Shown: positions 17,041 through 25,618, counted from the stretch's first letter. The stretch is DNA of 64,000 bases from Nonomuraea fuscirosea (GCF_003001935.1 NZ_PVNG01000024.1:1-64000), one strand, 5' to 3'. Notes: generated from the sequence alone by a model not told the origin. Made by a program: numbers and translations.

Positions 17041-17421
17041 TTAGAACATCCCGTTCGGGTTCAGGGCTTCCGCCGGGATTTCTTGCATGACGTCCCAGTG
17101 CTCGATCAGCTTGCCGTCCTCGAGCCGGAAGATGTCCATGATCGCCGTGCCCCGCTGCCCGGGCTCGCGGACCGCGTACACGTGCCCGACGACGTAATCG
17201 TCCTCGGCGAGCAGGCGTCTGACCTCGACCCGGAGCGCCGGGAAGGTCTCCTTGAGGTGGCGCAGGCGCGCCTGGAGACCGTCGGGGCCGTCGGCTATCT
17301 GCGGGTTGTGCTGGGTGTAGTTGTCGCCGACGAGCTTGGCGACGGTGTCGAAGTCCTTTTCGTTGAAGGCGGCCTCGTAGAAGTCGAGGACGGTCTGCTT
17401 GTTCGACGCGACGGTGGGCAT
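17041..17421 (-). CDS. SnoaL-like/ester cyclase-type small protein
   Basis: This 126-residue protein has the NTF2/SnoaL fold pattern: NKQTVLDFYEAAFNEKDFDTVAKLVGDNYTQHNPQIADGPDGL, then VEVRRLLAEDDYVVGHVYAV and FRLEDGKLIEHWDVMQEIP. Relatives include polyketide cyclases and many unassigned hydrolases. The start is ATG at 17421 with GGGAG upstream. It is divergent from the TetR gene across tandem operators and is therefore the probable target of that repressor, perhaps in stress or detoxification. Confidence 0.8.
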   Translation of the reverse strand: MPTVASNKQTVLDFYEAAFNEKDFDTVAKLVGDNYTQHNPQIADGPDGLQARLRHLKETFPALRVEVRRLLAEDDYVVGHVYAVREPGQRGTAIMDIFRLEDGKLIEHWDVMQEIPAEALNPNGMF

Positions 17422-17447
17422 GCGAGAGCTCCCATGACTGAACGGCT

Positions 17448-17488
17448 GTAGCGCTACGACTGTAGCGCTACGAGTGTCGGGATACAAT
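17448..17488. promoter_or_regulatory. Tandem TetR operators and leaderless TetR promoter
   Basis: Two perfect palindromes GTAGCGCTAC lie at 17448-17457 and 17462-17471, 14 bp apart, in the gap between the SnoaL-like gene and tetR. A -10 box TACAAT at 17483-17488 ends 7 nt before the tetR ATG, which suggests a leaderless transcript. The second palindrome covers the expected -35 region, so binding would repress tetR itself and probably also the divergent gene. Confidence 0.75.
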
Positions 17489-17495
17489 GGCGGCC

Positions 17496-18122
17496 ATGAG
17501 CACCACTGCGTCGAGTGACCGCCAGGCGCGCGGGCGCAACCGGAGAGGCCAGGGCGAGCGGCTGCGGGAGGACTTCGTCGAGGCGGCCACCCGGCTGCTC
17601 GACGAGCTCGGCGACGACGAGGCCCTGTCGATGCGCGCCGTGGCCCGCGCCGTCGGCAGCGCCGCGACCTCGGTCTACCTGCACTTCGCCGACCGCGACG
17701 CCCTCGTGCTCGCCGTGCTCGACCGCTGCCACGACGAGCTGACCCGGGCCGTCGACGATGCCGAGGCCGCCTCGGACGACCCGGTGACCCGGCTCCGCGC
17801 GCGCACCCTGGTGCTGGGCGCCTGGGCGCACCGGCATCCCGGCCTGTACAAGGTGCTGCACGAGAGCGCGCTCAACGAACGGGCCGAGATGCCGTTCAAG
17901 CGGCGCCTGGCCGAGCGCGCCACCGCCGCCGTCCAGCGCTGCATGGACGCCGGCCGCGCCCCCGCCGACGACGCCGCCACCGTCGCGCTCGATCTGCGCG
18001 CGGCCGTGCACGGAGCCGTCTCGATGCGCCTGCACCAGCCCGGCCACCCGTGGCCGCCGCTGGAGGAACAGGTCGAACGTTTCCTCGTCAAGCTCGTCGG
18101 GATCCGCCCGCCGGCTCCGTGA
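17496..18122 (+). CDS. TetR-family transcriptional regulator
   Basis: The 208-residue protein has the TetR helix-turn-helix at about residues 20-65 (RLREDFVEAATRLLDELGDDEALSMRAVARAVGSAATSVYLHFADRDALV) and a C-terminal ligand domain resembling TetR_C_33-type (ALNERAEMPFKRRLAERAT). The start is ATG at 17496, supported by the TACAAT box 7 nt upstream. An ATG three codons earlier overlaps that box. It is flanked upstream by tandem operators and downstream by another SnoaL-like gene, 58 bp away. Confidence 0.9.
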   Translation: MSTTASSDRQARGRNRRGQGERLREDFVEAATRLLDELGDDEALSMRAVARAVGSAATSVYLHFADRDALVLAVLDRCHDELTRAVDDAEAASDDPVTRLRARTLVLGAWAHRHPGLYKVLHESALNERAEMPFKRRLAERATAAVQRCMDAGRAPADDAATVALDLRAAVHGAVSMRLHQPGHPWPPLEEQVERFLVKLVGIRPPAP

Positions 18123-18180
18123 TCAACCACGAGAACCCGGCGATCTGGTCATCCGGCCCGCCGGGCGCGACGATCAGCTC

Positions 18181-18612
18181 ATGGAGACTCAGGAGATCGC
18201 CGACCGATTAGAGATCACCGGCCTGCTGGCCCGCTACACCTTCGCGATCGACTCCGGCCAGTGGGACCTGCTCGACGAGGTGTTCACGCCGGACGCGTCG
18301 ATCGACTACAGCTCGTCAGGAGGCATCAAGGGCACGCGGGACGAGGTCAAGGTCTGGCTGGCCGAGGTGCTGGCGCACTGGCCGGCCCGCCTGCACCTGA
18401 TCGGCGCGGCGCGGATCGACTTCCTGGACGGCGAGGCCCGGGTGAGCGCCCCGTTCACCGACACCCTGGCCCCGACGCGCGAGCTGGTCGCCGCCCGTAC
18501 CGAAGGGTTCCTGCACGGCGGCGGCTACTACCACCACCGCCTGCGCCGCACCGACAGCGGCTGGCGCAGTGTCGAGCTGGTGGAGGAGCAGAGCTGGCGC
18601 ACCGCCCGGTGA
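18181..18612 (+). CDS. NTF2/SnoaL-like domain protein
   Basis: The 143-residue protein matches the SnoaL_4 group: IADRLEITGLLARYTFAIDSGQWDLLDEVFTPDASIDYSSSGG, a DEVKVWLAEVL helix, GGGYYHHRLRRTDSGWR and a C-terminal ELVEEQSWRT. Relatives include ring-hydroxylase small subunit-like and scytalone dehydratase-like proteins. It follows tetR on the same strand and may be co-transcribed. The substrate is unknown. A strong hairpin follows. Confidence 0.8.
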   Translation: METQEIADRLEITGLLARYTFAIDSGQWDLLDEVFTPDASIDYSSSGGIKGTRDEVKVWLAEVLAHWPARLHLIGAARIDFLDGEARVSAPFTDTLAPTRELVAARTEGFLHGGGYYHHRLRRTDSGWRSVELVEEQSWRTAR

Positions 18613-18637
18613 GCGATAGCCCATCCCGTCATCGGGG

Positions 18638-18677
18638 AGGTGCCGCGCGCCGTCGTACGGACCGGCGCGCGGCACCT
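18638..18677 (+). terminator. Terminator hairpin before mreB
   Basis: A perfect 14-bp inverted repeat (AGGTGCCGCGCGCC / GGCGCGCGGCACCT) with a 12-nt loop separates the SnoaL-like gene from the mre operon. It lacks a clear T run, as is common in high-GC actinomycetes. Confidence 0.65.
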
Positions 18678-18805
18678 GCCCGACCCCTGCTGACCTGCGC
18701 AAACGACCACAGGTACAGATTTATCGCGTTTGTGGGCAGATCGGCGAGGGCAGCGCCACAGCGGGTAGTGTCCCCCTGCCCTTCCCGGTCGAAAGGCTGT
18801 GCGGT

Positions 18806-20038
18806 ATGGCGTTCGCATGGGCTCTTCTCGGTCATGACATAGCGGTCGATCTCGGCACGGCCAACACGCTCGTGTACGTCCGCAGGAAGGGCATCGTGCT
18901 GAACGAGCCCTCCGTCATCGCGATCAACCTGCACAAGAACACCGTCGTCGCGGTCGGCAGGCCGGCCAAGCGCATGATGGGCCGCACTCCCCCGCACATC
19001 GCCACGATCAGGCCGCTCAAGGACGGCGTGATCGCGGACCTCGACGCGGCGGAGCGGATGTTGCGCATGTTCATCCAGAAGGCGCATCCCAGCAGGTTCC
19101 TCGCCAAGCCCCGCATCGTGGTGGCGGTCCCGAGCGGCACCACCTCGATCGAGCAGCGGGCGGTCAAGGAGGCCGCGTACGAGGCGGGCGCGCGGCGGGT
19201 GCACATCATCGAGGAGCCGATGGCGGCGGCGATCGGCGCCGGGCTGAAGGTCGGCGAGGCCACCGGCAACATGGTCGTCGACATCGGCGGCGGCACCACG
19301 GAGGTGGCCATCGTCTCGATGAGCGGCGTCGTGGTGGCCAAGTCGCTGCGGGTGGGCGGCGACGAGCTGGACGAGGCGATCATCACCCACATCAAGAAGG
19401 AGCACGCGCTGCTGCTCGGCGAGCGCACCGCGGAGCGGCTGAAGATCGACCTCGGCATGGCCAGGCCGGCGCCCGTGACGGCCCGCGACGCCGATCCCGA
19501 GCCGAAGGGCCGGCACCGGGTGGGCGTCTGCGAGCTGCCGGTGGACGGCCCGCCGGTCGAGGCTCCGGACGAGGATGCCTCCGAGCGGCCCGCGCCGCGC
19601 GGCTGGAACCCGTTCCGGTCCCGTCCGAAGCCGGAGAGCGCCGCCCAGACCGCCGCGCCGCGGTCTCTGGAGCCGCGCGCCTCCGCCCCCGTACGCGGGC
19701 GCGACCTCGTCAGCGGCCTGCCGAAGACCGCGACCATCACCGCCGAGCAGATCAGCGAGGCCATCGAGGACGAGGTCCAGGCCATCATCGACGCGGTCCA
19801 GACGACGCTCGACCAGTGCCCGGCGGAGCTGGCCGGCGACCTGCTGGACAACGGCATCGTGCTGACCGGCGGCGGCGCCCTGTTACGGGGCCTGGCCGAG
19901 CGCATGGGCGAGGCCACCGGCATGCCGATCAGGGTGGTGGACAAGCCGCTGTACTCGGTCGCGCTGGGCGCGGGCCGCTGCGTCGAGCGGTTCCAGGCCA
20001 TGCGTGACGTGCTGCTGCCCGACTGGTCACGCCGGTGA
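18806..20038 (+). CDS. mreB: Rod-shape actin homologue MreB with a large insertion
   Basis: The 410-residue protein is a bacterial actin: the phosphate-1 loop DLGTANTLVYV (15-25), AVPSGTTSIEQRAV (107-120), EEPMAAAIGAGL, phosphate-2 VVDIGGGTTEVAI (157-169), and the adenosine motif VLTGGGALL. It is about 65-70 residues longer than usual MreB. The excess lies between ERLKIDLGMA (to 219) and RGRDLVSGLPKT (from 297), a Pro/Ala/Arg-rich probably disordered loop. It polymerises under the membrane and guides wall synthesis; in sporulating actinomycetes MreB supports spore-wall formation. It is the first gene of mreB-mreC-mreD-mrdA-rodA; its TGA overlaps the mreC GTG. Confidence 0.92.
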   Translation: MAFAWALLGHDIAVDLGTANTLVYVRRKGIVLNEPSVIAINLHKNTVVAVGRPAKRMMGRTPPHIATIRPLKDGVIADLDAAERMLRMFIQKAHPSRFLAKPRIVVAVPSGTTSIEQRAVKEAAYEAGARRVHIIEEPMAAAIGAGLKVGEATGNMVVDIGGGTTEVAIVSMSGVVVAKSLRVGGDELDEAIITHIKKEHALLLGERTAERLKIDLGMARPAPVTARDADPEPKGRHRVGVCELPVDGPPVEAPDEDASERPAPRGWNPFRSRPKPESAAQTAAPRSLEPRASAPVRGRDLVSGLPKTATITAEQISEAIEDEVQAIIDAVQTTLDQCPAELAGDLLDNGIVLTGGGALLRGLAERMGEATGMPIRVVDKPLYSVALGAGRCVERFQAMRDVLLPDWSRR

Positions 20039-20778
20039 GGCGGACGTTCGTCCTGCTCCTGCTCGGCACCGCGGTCCTGCTGGTCGTGACCGACCGCTGG
20101 CTCCTGCCGCTGACGTCGCTGCGGGCGGCGGGCGCGGCCGTGTACGGCGCCGCGGAGGGCGCGGCCGGCACGGTGACCAGGTCCTTCGGCGGGGACGGGC
20201 GGCTGCGGGAGCTGGAGCTGGAGAACGCCGCGCTGCGCGCCGAGCTGCTGTCCACGGGCGCCCGTTCGGTGAGCGCTCCGCCGCGCGGCGTCTCCGCGTC
20301 GCGCGGGGTGGCCGCGTACGTGGTGGGGTTCGGGCGTGGGCAGCGGGTGACCGTCGACGCCGGATCGGGCTCGGGGGTCGTGCGCGACGTGACCGTGCTG
20401 AACGCCGACGGCCTGGTCGGCAAGGTCACCTGGGCCGGCGCCGGCACCGCCTCGGTCTCCCTGATCACCGACGCGGCCTCCTCCGTGGGGGTGCGGATGG
20501 CCGGGTCGGGTGAGCTGGGGGTGGTGACGGGGCTGCCGGGCGAGGGGCTGCTGCGGCTCAGCCTGTTCGACCCGGACGCGCCGCTGCGGGCCGGCGACCA
20601 GGTGGAGACGCTGGGCTCGGCGGGCGGGCGGCCGTACGTGGCCGGGGTGCCCGTCGGCGCGGTCACCACGATCGAACGGGTGCCGGGCGCGGCCACCCGC
20701 ACGGCGCTCGTACGCCCCGCCGCCCGGCTCTCCGCGCTGGGCCTCGTCACGGTCATCGTGCCGGAACCGGAGCGGTGA
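20035..20778 (+). CDS. mreC: Rod-shape-determining protein MreC
   Basis: The 247-residue protein has one N-terminal membrane segment (FVLLLLGTAVLLVV), a coiled coil (GRLRELELENAALRAELL, about 60-78) and the periplasmic double-barrel MreC domain (VAAYVVGFGRG, GLVGKVTWAG, SLITDAASSVGVRM, VETLGSAGGRPYVAGVPVG). It links cytoplasmic MreB to the wall synthases PBP2 and RodA. The start is GTG at 20035 inside the mreB stop (GTGA). The 3' end overlaps mreD the same way, so expression is coupled. Confidence 0.9.
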   Translation: MRRTFVLLLLGTAVLLVVTDRWLLPLTSLRAAGAAVYGAAEGAAGTVTRSFGGDGRLRELELENAALRAELLSTGARSVSAPPRGVSASRGVAAYVVGFGRGQRVTVDAGSGSGVVRDVTVLNADGLVGKVTWAGAGTASVSLITDAASSVGVRMAGSGELGVVTGLPGEGLLRLSLFDPDAPLRAGDQVETLGSAGGRPYVAGVPVGAVTTIERVPGAATRTALVRPAARLSALGLVTVIVPEPER

Positions 20779-21329
20779 GCCGTGGGGCCGGTACGGGCGT
20801 CGTCGCTCCCGCACTTACCCGTGGGCCCGGTGGTGTGGCCGCTCCCGTCGGTAGCGGGAGGTGTGCCGTGGGGCTGGTGATGTTGGTGCTGGCGGCGCCG
20901 TTGTTGCAGGTGCTGCTGGTCAATCGGTCGCCGTGGGGTGGGCCCGATCTGGTGGCGCTGGCGGTGGTGTGGCTGGCGGTGGCCCGGGGGCCGGTCTGGG
21001 GGTGCGCGGCGGGGCTGGCCGCCGGGCTGGCCGCCGACGTGACGCCGCCCGCCGACGGCACGGTGGGGCGCGCGGCGCTGGCGCTGTCGGTCACCGGGCT
21101 GCTGGTGGGGTGGTGGAGCGGGAGCAGGCCGCTGGTGGCGGCGGGAGCGGGGGCTCTGCTGGGGCCGCTGCTGCAGAGCGCCGCCGCCGTGGCGCTCGGG
21201 GACGAGCCGTGGCGGGCGGCGGTGGCGGGGCTGCCGCTGACGCTGGCCTGGATGGTGGGTCTCGGCGTCGCCGTCGGTGCGGTGCTCGCACGACGACATC
21301 CGGCCGAGAGGGTGATGCGGCGTGTCTAG
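20775..21329 (+). CDS. mreD: Rod-shape-determining protein MreD
   Basis: The 184-residue protein has about five membrane segments and fits MreD by position and by the motifs NRSPWGGPDLVALAVVW and AAGLAADVTPPADGTVGRAAL. It overlaps mreC by 4 nt and the PBP2 gene by 8 nt. The N-terminal 30 residues before the first membrane helix are Gly/Ala-rich; a later start (around GLVMLVL) is possible. Confidence 0.88.
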   Translation: MSRGAGTGVVAPALTRGPGGVAAPVGSGRCAVGLVMLVLAAPLLQVLLVNRSPWGGPDLVALAVVWLAVARGPVWGCAAGLAAGLAADVTPPADGTVGRAALALSVTGLLVGWWSGSRPLVAAGAGALLGPLLQSAAAVALGDEPWRAAVAGLPLTLAWMVGLGVAVGAVLARRHPAERVMRRV

Positions 21330-23175
21330 AGCGCGGTTGTTCGTGTTGCGGCTGGCCGTCTCGGCGATGGTGGTCACGCTGCTCGGACGGCTGTGGTTCC
21401 TGCAGGTGGTCAGCGGGGAGCGGTACGTGCAGGCGGCGGCCGACGTGCGGATCAGGAGTGTGACGCTGCCGGCCGTCAGGGGGCCGATCCTCGACGTGGC
21501 CGGGCGGCCGCTGGTGACCAACAGGACCAGGCCGGTGGTCACGGTGGACGCGGTGGAGCTGGCCCACCAGCCGGACGGCGGGCGTGAGGTGCTGACCCGC
21601 CTGGGTAAGGCGCTGGGACGGTCATACCGGCAGATCGCGGAGAAGGTGCGCTCATGCGGGCCCTCGGTGCCGCGCCCGTGCTGGCCGGGCTCGCCGTACG
21701 AGCCGATCCCCGTCGCCGAGGCCCTGAGCGTGCCGGCGGCGCTGCAGATCAGCGAGCGCCAGCAGGACTTCCCCGGCGTGCGCACGGAGCTGCGCCCGGT
21801 CAGGGCGCACCCGGCCGGCGCCTCGGCCGCCCACACCCTCGGTTACGTCCAGGGCACGGAGGGCCGCGACGGGCTCGAAGGCGGCTACGACCGGGAGCTG
21901 GCCGGGCGGGCCGGGCGCAGGGACGTGGCCGTGGACAACACCGGCCGGGTCACGCGGACGGTCACGGAGGTGCCGCCCGTTCCCGGGAACACGCTCGTGA
22001 CCAGCATCGACTCCCGCATCCAGGCCATCGCCGAGCGGGCGCTCGGCCGGGGGCTGCGGGCCACGGGCGGCACGTCGGGCGCGGCCGTGGTGCTGGAGTC
22101 GGGGACGGGCCGGGTGGTCGCGCTGGCCGGGCGGCCCTCGTACGACCCGGGCGTGTGGACCGACGGCGTGACGGCCGCGGAGTACCGGGCGCTGCCGCTG
22201 CTGTCGCAGGCTGTGCAGGGCGAGTGGGCGCCCGGCTCGACGTGGAAGGTGGCCTCGGTGGCGGCGGCCGCGTCCGCCGGGTACGCGCTGGGCGCCACCT
22301 ACGACTGCCCGGCCGGTTACCCGATCGGCGGCCGTACGTTCGGCAACTTCGGCGACGCCGACCTGGGCCGGATGACGATGCACGGCGCGCTGGTGCGGTC
22401 GTGCGACACGATCTTCTACCGGCTGGCCGACCAGCTGTGGCAGCGCCGCTCGAACGTGCCGCAGGAGACCGCCCGCGGGTTCGGCTTCGGCGTGCCGACC
22501 GGCGTGGACCTGCCCGGCGAGGCGGCGGGCGCGGTGCCGGACGCGCGGTCGAAGAAGGCACACTGGCGGGCCACCCGCGCGGAGAGCTGCCGCCGGGCCG
22601 TCAAGGGCTATCCGGAGCTGGCCGACCGGGCGCGGGCGGCCTACCTGACCACCATCGCCGGGGAGAACTGCCGGGGCGGCGGGGCGTGGCGGGGCGGCGA
22701 CGCGGCCAACTTCTCCATCGGGCAGGGCGGGGTGCTGGTCACGCCGTTGCAGCTGGCGCGGGCGTACGCGGCCGTGGCCAACGGCGGCACCCTGCACAGC
22801 CCGCGCGTCGGCCTGCGCGTCGTACGCCCCGACGGCACGACGGCGCGGGCGATCACGCCGCCGGTGGCGGGGCGGCTGCCCGCCTCCCCTGAGACGCTGC
22901 GCTTCATCCGCCAGGCCCTCGCCCAGGTGCCCAGAGAAGGCACCGCGGCAGGCGCCTTCGAGGGGTTCCCGTTCGGGAAGATCGCCGTGGCGGGGAAGAC
23001 GGGGACGGCGGAGTCGTTCGGGCACCGGGACACCTCCTGGTTCGCCTCGTTCGCGCCCGACCCCGCGTACACGGTGGTCGTCGTGCTGTCGCAGGGCGGC
23101 AGGGGCGCGGAGGGCGCCGCCCCGGCCGCCCGCGAGGTCTGGGAGGGCGTCCTCGGGCTGAGGGAGCGGCGATGA
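21322..23175 (+). CDS. mrdA: Penicillin-binding protein 2 (elongasome transpeptidase)
   Basis: The 617-residue class B PBP has one N-terminal membrane anchor, a dimerisation domain with RGPILDVAGRPL, and a transpeptidase domain. The active-site Ser is in GSTWK (S306), the second motif reads SCD (in LVRSCDTIFY) where SxN is usual, and the third is KTG in AGKTGTAES. It cross-links peptidoglycan together with RodA. The start is GTG at 21322. Two extra cysteine-rich stretches (VRSCGPSVPRPCWPG; ESCRR and ENCRGGG) suggest a disulfide outside the cell. Confidence 0.9.
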   Translation: MSRARLFVLRLAVSAMVVTLLGRLWFLQVVSGERYVQAAADVRIRSVTLPAVRGPILDVAGRPLVTNRTRPVVTVDAVELAHQPDGGREVLTRLGKALGRSYRQIAEKVRSCGPSVPRPCWPGSPYEPIPVAEALSVPAALQISERQQDFPGVRTELRPVRAHPAGASAAHTLGYVQGTEGRDGLEGGYDRELAGRAGRRDVAVDNTGRVTRTVTEVPPVPGNTLVTSIDSRIQAIAERALGRGLRATGGTSGAAVVLESGTGRVVALAGRPSYDPGVWTDGVTAAEYRALPLLSQAVQGEWAPGSTWKVASVAAAASAGYALGATYDCPAGYPIGGRTFGNFGDADLGRMTMHGALVRSCDTIFYRLADQLWQRRSNVPQETARGFGFGVPTGVDLPGEAAGAVPDARSKKAHWRATRAESCRRAVKGYPELADRARAAYLTTIAGENCRGGGAWRGGDAANFSIGQGGVLVTPLQLARAYAAVANGGTLHSPRVGLRVVRPDGTTARAITPPVAGRLPASPETLRFIRQALAQVPREGTAAGAFEGFPFGKIAVAGKTGTAESFGHRDTSWFASFAPDPAYTVVVVLSQGGRGAEGAAPAAREVWEGVLGLRERR

Positions 23176-24308
23176 TCACGATGTCCGGCAGGCGGCCGCT
23201 GGTGTGGGCGCCGTCGCTCGGCCCGCCCGACCGGGTGCTGACGCTGCTGGCGCTGGCCCTGTCCGGGACCGGGCTGCTGCTGGTGTGGTCGGCCACCCGG
23301 ATGGAGGGCGACCACGGGCTGCTGGTGCGGCAGGCGGTGTCCGCCGGGGCCGGGCTGGTGCTGATGTGGCTGGTCTCGCGGGTGGACCTGCGGGTGCTGC
23401 GGGCGTACGTGCCGCTCGCGTACGTGCTGGCGCTGCTGTCGCTGGCCGGGGTGCTGAGCCCGCTGGGGGTGCGGGTCAACGGGGCCCACTCGTGGATCGT
23501 GCTGGCGCCGGGGGTGCAGTTCCAGCCGTCGGAGTTCGCCAAGGTGGCGCTGGCGCTGGCGTTCGCGGTGCCGCTGGGTGAGTTGCTGGACGGGCGGCGG
23601 CGGCCGGGGTTCGGCGGGGTGCTGCTGGCGCTGGTGCTGGCCGCGGTGCCCATCGCCCTGATCGGGTTGCAGCCGGACCTGGGCACGATGGTGGTGTTCG
23701 CGGCCATGGTGGCGGGGGCGCTGCTGGTGTCGGGGGCGCCCAAGCGGTGGCTGCTGGTGCTCGCCCTGGGGGCGGCGGGCGCGGCGGTGGCGGCGTGGCG
23801 GTTCGGGCTGGTGCGGCCGTACCAGGTGCAGCGGCTGCTCGTGCTGGCCGACCCCGGGGCCGATCCGGGCGGCGTCGGGTACAACTCGGCCCAGGCGCGC
23901 ATCGCGATCGGCTCCGGCGGCCTGTACGGCAAGGGGCTGTTCAACGGCGAGCAGACGGCCGGGCATTTCGTGCCCGAGCAGCACACCGACTTCATCTTCA
24001 CCGTGGCCGGCGAGGAGCTCGGCTTCGCCGGCGCGGCGCTGATCGTGCTGGCCGTGTTCGCGCTGCTGTGGCGGGGGCTGTCGATCGCGCGGCGCAGCGC
24101 GTCGCCGTACGGGACCGTGCTGGCGGGGTCGCTGGTGTCGTGGCTGGCCTGCCAGACGTTCATGAACGTGGGCATGACCCTGGGGCTCGTGCCGGTCGTG
24201 GGCGTGCCGCTGCCGTTCGTCTCCTACGGCGGCTCGGCCACGGTCGCGGGGCTGCTGGCCGTCGGGCTGCTACAGGCGGTGCACAGGACCAAGGCCATGC
24301 AGCCGTAG
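23172..24308 (+). CDS. rodA: Peptidoglycan glycosyltransferase RodA (SEDS family)
   Basis: The 378-residue polytopic SEDS protein has family motifs HSWIVLAPGVQFQPSEFAKVALAL, LIGLQPDLGTMVV, YNSAQARIAIGSGGLYGKGLFNG, FVPEQHTDFIFTVAGEELGF and GVPLPFVSYGGSATVAGLLAVGLLQ. It polymerises lipid II into glycan strands with the preceding PBP2. The ATG overlaps the mrdA stop (ATGA). Its 3' end overlaps the convergent amidohydrolase gene by 39 bp. Confidence 0.92.
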   Translation: MITMSGRRPLVWAPSLGPPDRVLTLLALALSGTGLLLVWSATRMEGDHGLLVRQAVSAGAGLVLMWLVSRVDLRVLRAYVPLAYVLALLSLAGVLSPLGVRVNGAHSWIVLAPGVQFQPSEFAKVALALAFAVPLGELLDGRRRPGFGGVLLALVLAAVPIALIGLQPDLGTMVVFAAMVAGALLVSGAPKRWLLVLALGAAGAAVAAWRFGLVRPYQVQRLLVLADPGADPGGVGYNSAQARIAIGSGGLYGKGLFNGEQTAGHFVPEQHTDFIFTVAGEELGFAGAALIVLAVFALLWRGLSIARRSASPYGTVLAGSLVSWLACQTFMNVGMTLGLVPVVGVPLPFVSYGGSATVAGLLAVGLLQAVHRTKAMQP

Positions 24309-25253
24309 CAGGTTCTCACCGAGGATCTTGCGTTTGGCCTGGTCGGTGAGCTGCGGGTAGCCGTACCCGTCGCAGAGGTCCTGCGGGATCGTGAAGTCCC
24401 GAAACGCCCGCAGCGCCCATTGAGGATGGAAGATCGGCGCCTCCGAGCCGTAGATGATCTTGTCTTCGCCGCACCAGAAGAGCAGCTTGCCGATGATCTC
24501 GGCGAACATCCGCGGCGCCCTGACGATGAAGTTGATCGTGGCGGCCAGGTCGGCGTACAGGTTGGGGTAGCGGATGAGCTGCCAGCAGGTCTCGTCCAGG
24601 AACGGCAGGCCGACGTGGAAGATGACGAAGTTGATGTCGGGGAAGTTGGCGGCGGCGCCGTCCATGTCCCACGTCTGCGTGTGCTCGATGGGCTGCGGGC
24701 CCAGCGGCACGCCCTTGTGCACGCCGATCAGGTTGACGCCCAGGTCGCGCGCCTTCTCGAAGATCGGGAAGGCGATCCTGGGGTCGTCCATCCGCCACGG
24801 GTACGGCGAGCCGTAGTCGTAGCGGACGTTGTAAAGCTTGAACGCGCGCGCGTTGTACTCCCCCACCTGGCGTTCCATCAGATCGAGCGCCTTGCGGCCC
24901 TCCAGGGGGTTGACCGTGCCCCAGAAGATCGTCCGGTCCGGGTCGCGGGCGGCCAGCTCGGCGCACTCCTGCCACGGCGACAGGCCGTCGTGGTAGAGGT
25001 CGGTGAGCGGCAGCGGCATGGCGACGAGCATGTCCGTGCCGGACTCCTCGTAGACCATGCGGCGGATGTCGTCGACCGTCCACCGGCGCAGGAACTCCTC
25101 GGGCGGCAGCTTCGGCTCGCTCTCCGGGGTGAGCGTGGTGTGGAAGGCGTACAGGTGGTTGGAGAACATCTGCCCCGCGGAGCCGTAGGCGTTCTTGGCC
25201 TCGAAGTTGAACACGTGGGCCACGCTGTCGAACACGAAGAAGTCGTCGATCAC
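24270..25253 (-). CDS. Amidohydrolase (amidohydrolase-2 family)
   Basis: The 327-residue TIM-barrel protein resembles amidohydrolase-2 members (decarboxylases and hydrolases of aromatic or carboxylated substrates). Motifs are FFVFDSVAHVFNF at the start (in place of the usual HxH), RAFKLYNVRYDYG, GVNLIGVHKG, NFVIFHVGLPFLDE, NLYADLAATINF and IIYGSEAPIFHPQ. The usual N-terminal DxHxH is altered to DSVAHVF, which leaves the metal site uncertain. The start is GTG at 25253, overlapping the stop of the MIP18-like gene (GTGA), so the two are coupled. The 3' end overlaps rodA. The substrate is unknown. Confidence 0.8.
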   Translation of the reverse strand: MIDDFFVFDSVAHVFNFEAKNAYGSAGQMFSNHLYAFHTTLTPESEPKLPPEEFLRRWTVDDIRRMVYEESGTDMLVAMPLPLTDLYHDGLSPWQECAELAARDPDRTIFWGTVNPLEGRKALDLMERQVGEYNARAFKLYNVRYDYGSPYPWRMDDPRIAFPIFEKARDLGVNLIGVHKGVPLGPQPIEHTQTWDMDGAAANFPDINFVIFHVGLPFLDETCWQLIRYPNLYADLAATINFIVRAPRMFAEIIGKLLFWCGEDKIIYGSEAPIFHPQWALRAFRDFTIPQDLCDGYGYPQLTDQAKRKILGENLLRLHGLGPVHRL

Positions 25254-25618
25254 CGCTGTTCCCTCCTCGCCACATAGGCCGCCTTGTCGGGCACCTGGGC
25301 TGGGTCGGGCAGGAAGCGCAGCATCCTGGCCGCCCTCGGGGAGAGCCGGTCCACGGTCCACGCCTCGTCCCACACGACCTCGACCTCCGCCTCGCGTACG
25401 CCCGGCTGTTCCTCGATGCGCTCGCGCACCTCGGTGAGCACCCTGGCGGCGAACGGGCACCAGCCCGAGGTCAGCAGCAGCTCCACCCTGGCCAGGCCCT
25501 CGTTCACCTCGACCGACCGGATGAGCCCCATCTCCACCACGGAGATGCCCTTCTCCCTGCAGCACGGGTCGTAGACCCCGGACAGCGCCTGACTGGCCCA
25601 CCGTGGTATCTCCGGCAT
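25250..25618 (-). CDS. MIP18/PaaD-like (DUF59) metal-sulfur cluster assembly protein
   Basis: The 122-residue protein has the DUF59 pattern ALSGVYDPCCREKGISVVEMGLIRSV and LTSGWCPFAARVLTEVRERI, with cysteines at CC and WC. Family members help mature iron-sulfur proteins or metalloenzymes. The C-terminus is longer than in plain DUF59 proteins and includes WTVDRLSPRAARML. Translational coupling to the amidohydrolase suggests it serves that enzyme, for instance in metal insertion; this is inference. The pair is divergent from an IclR regulator. Confidence 0.8.
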   Translation of the reverse strand: MPEIPRWASQALSGVYDPCCREKGISVVEMGLIRSVEVNEGLARVELLLTSGWCPFAARVLTEVRERIEEQPGVREAEVEVVWDEAWTVDRLSPRAARMLRFLPDPAQVPDKAAYVARREQR

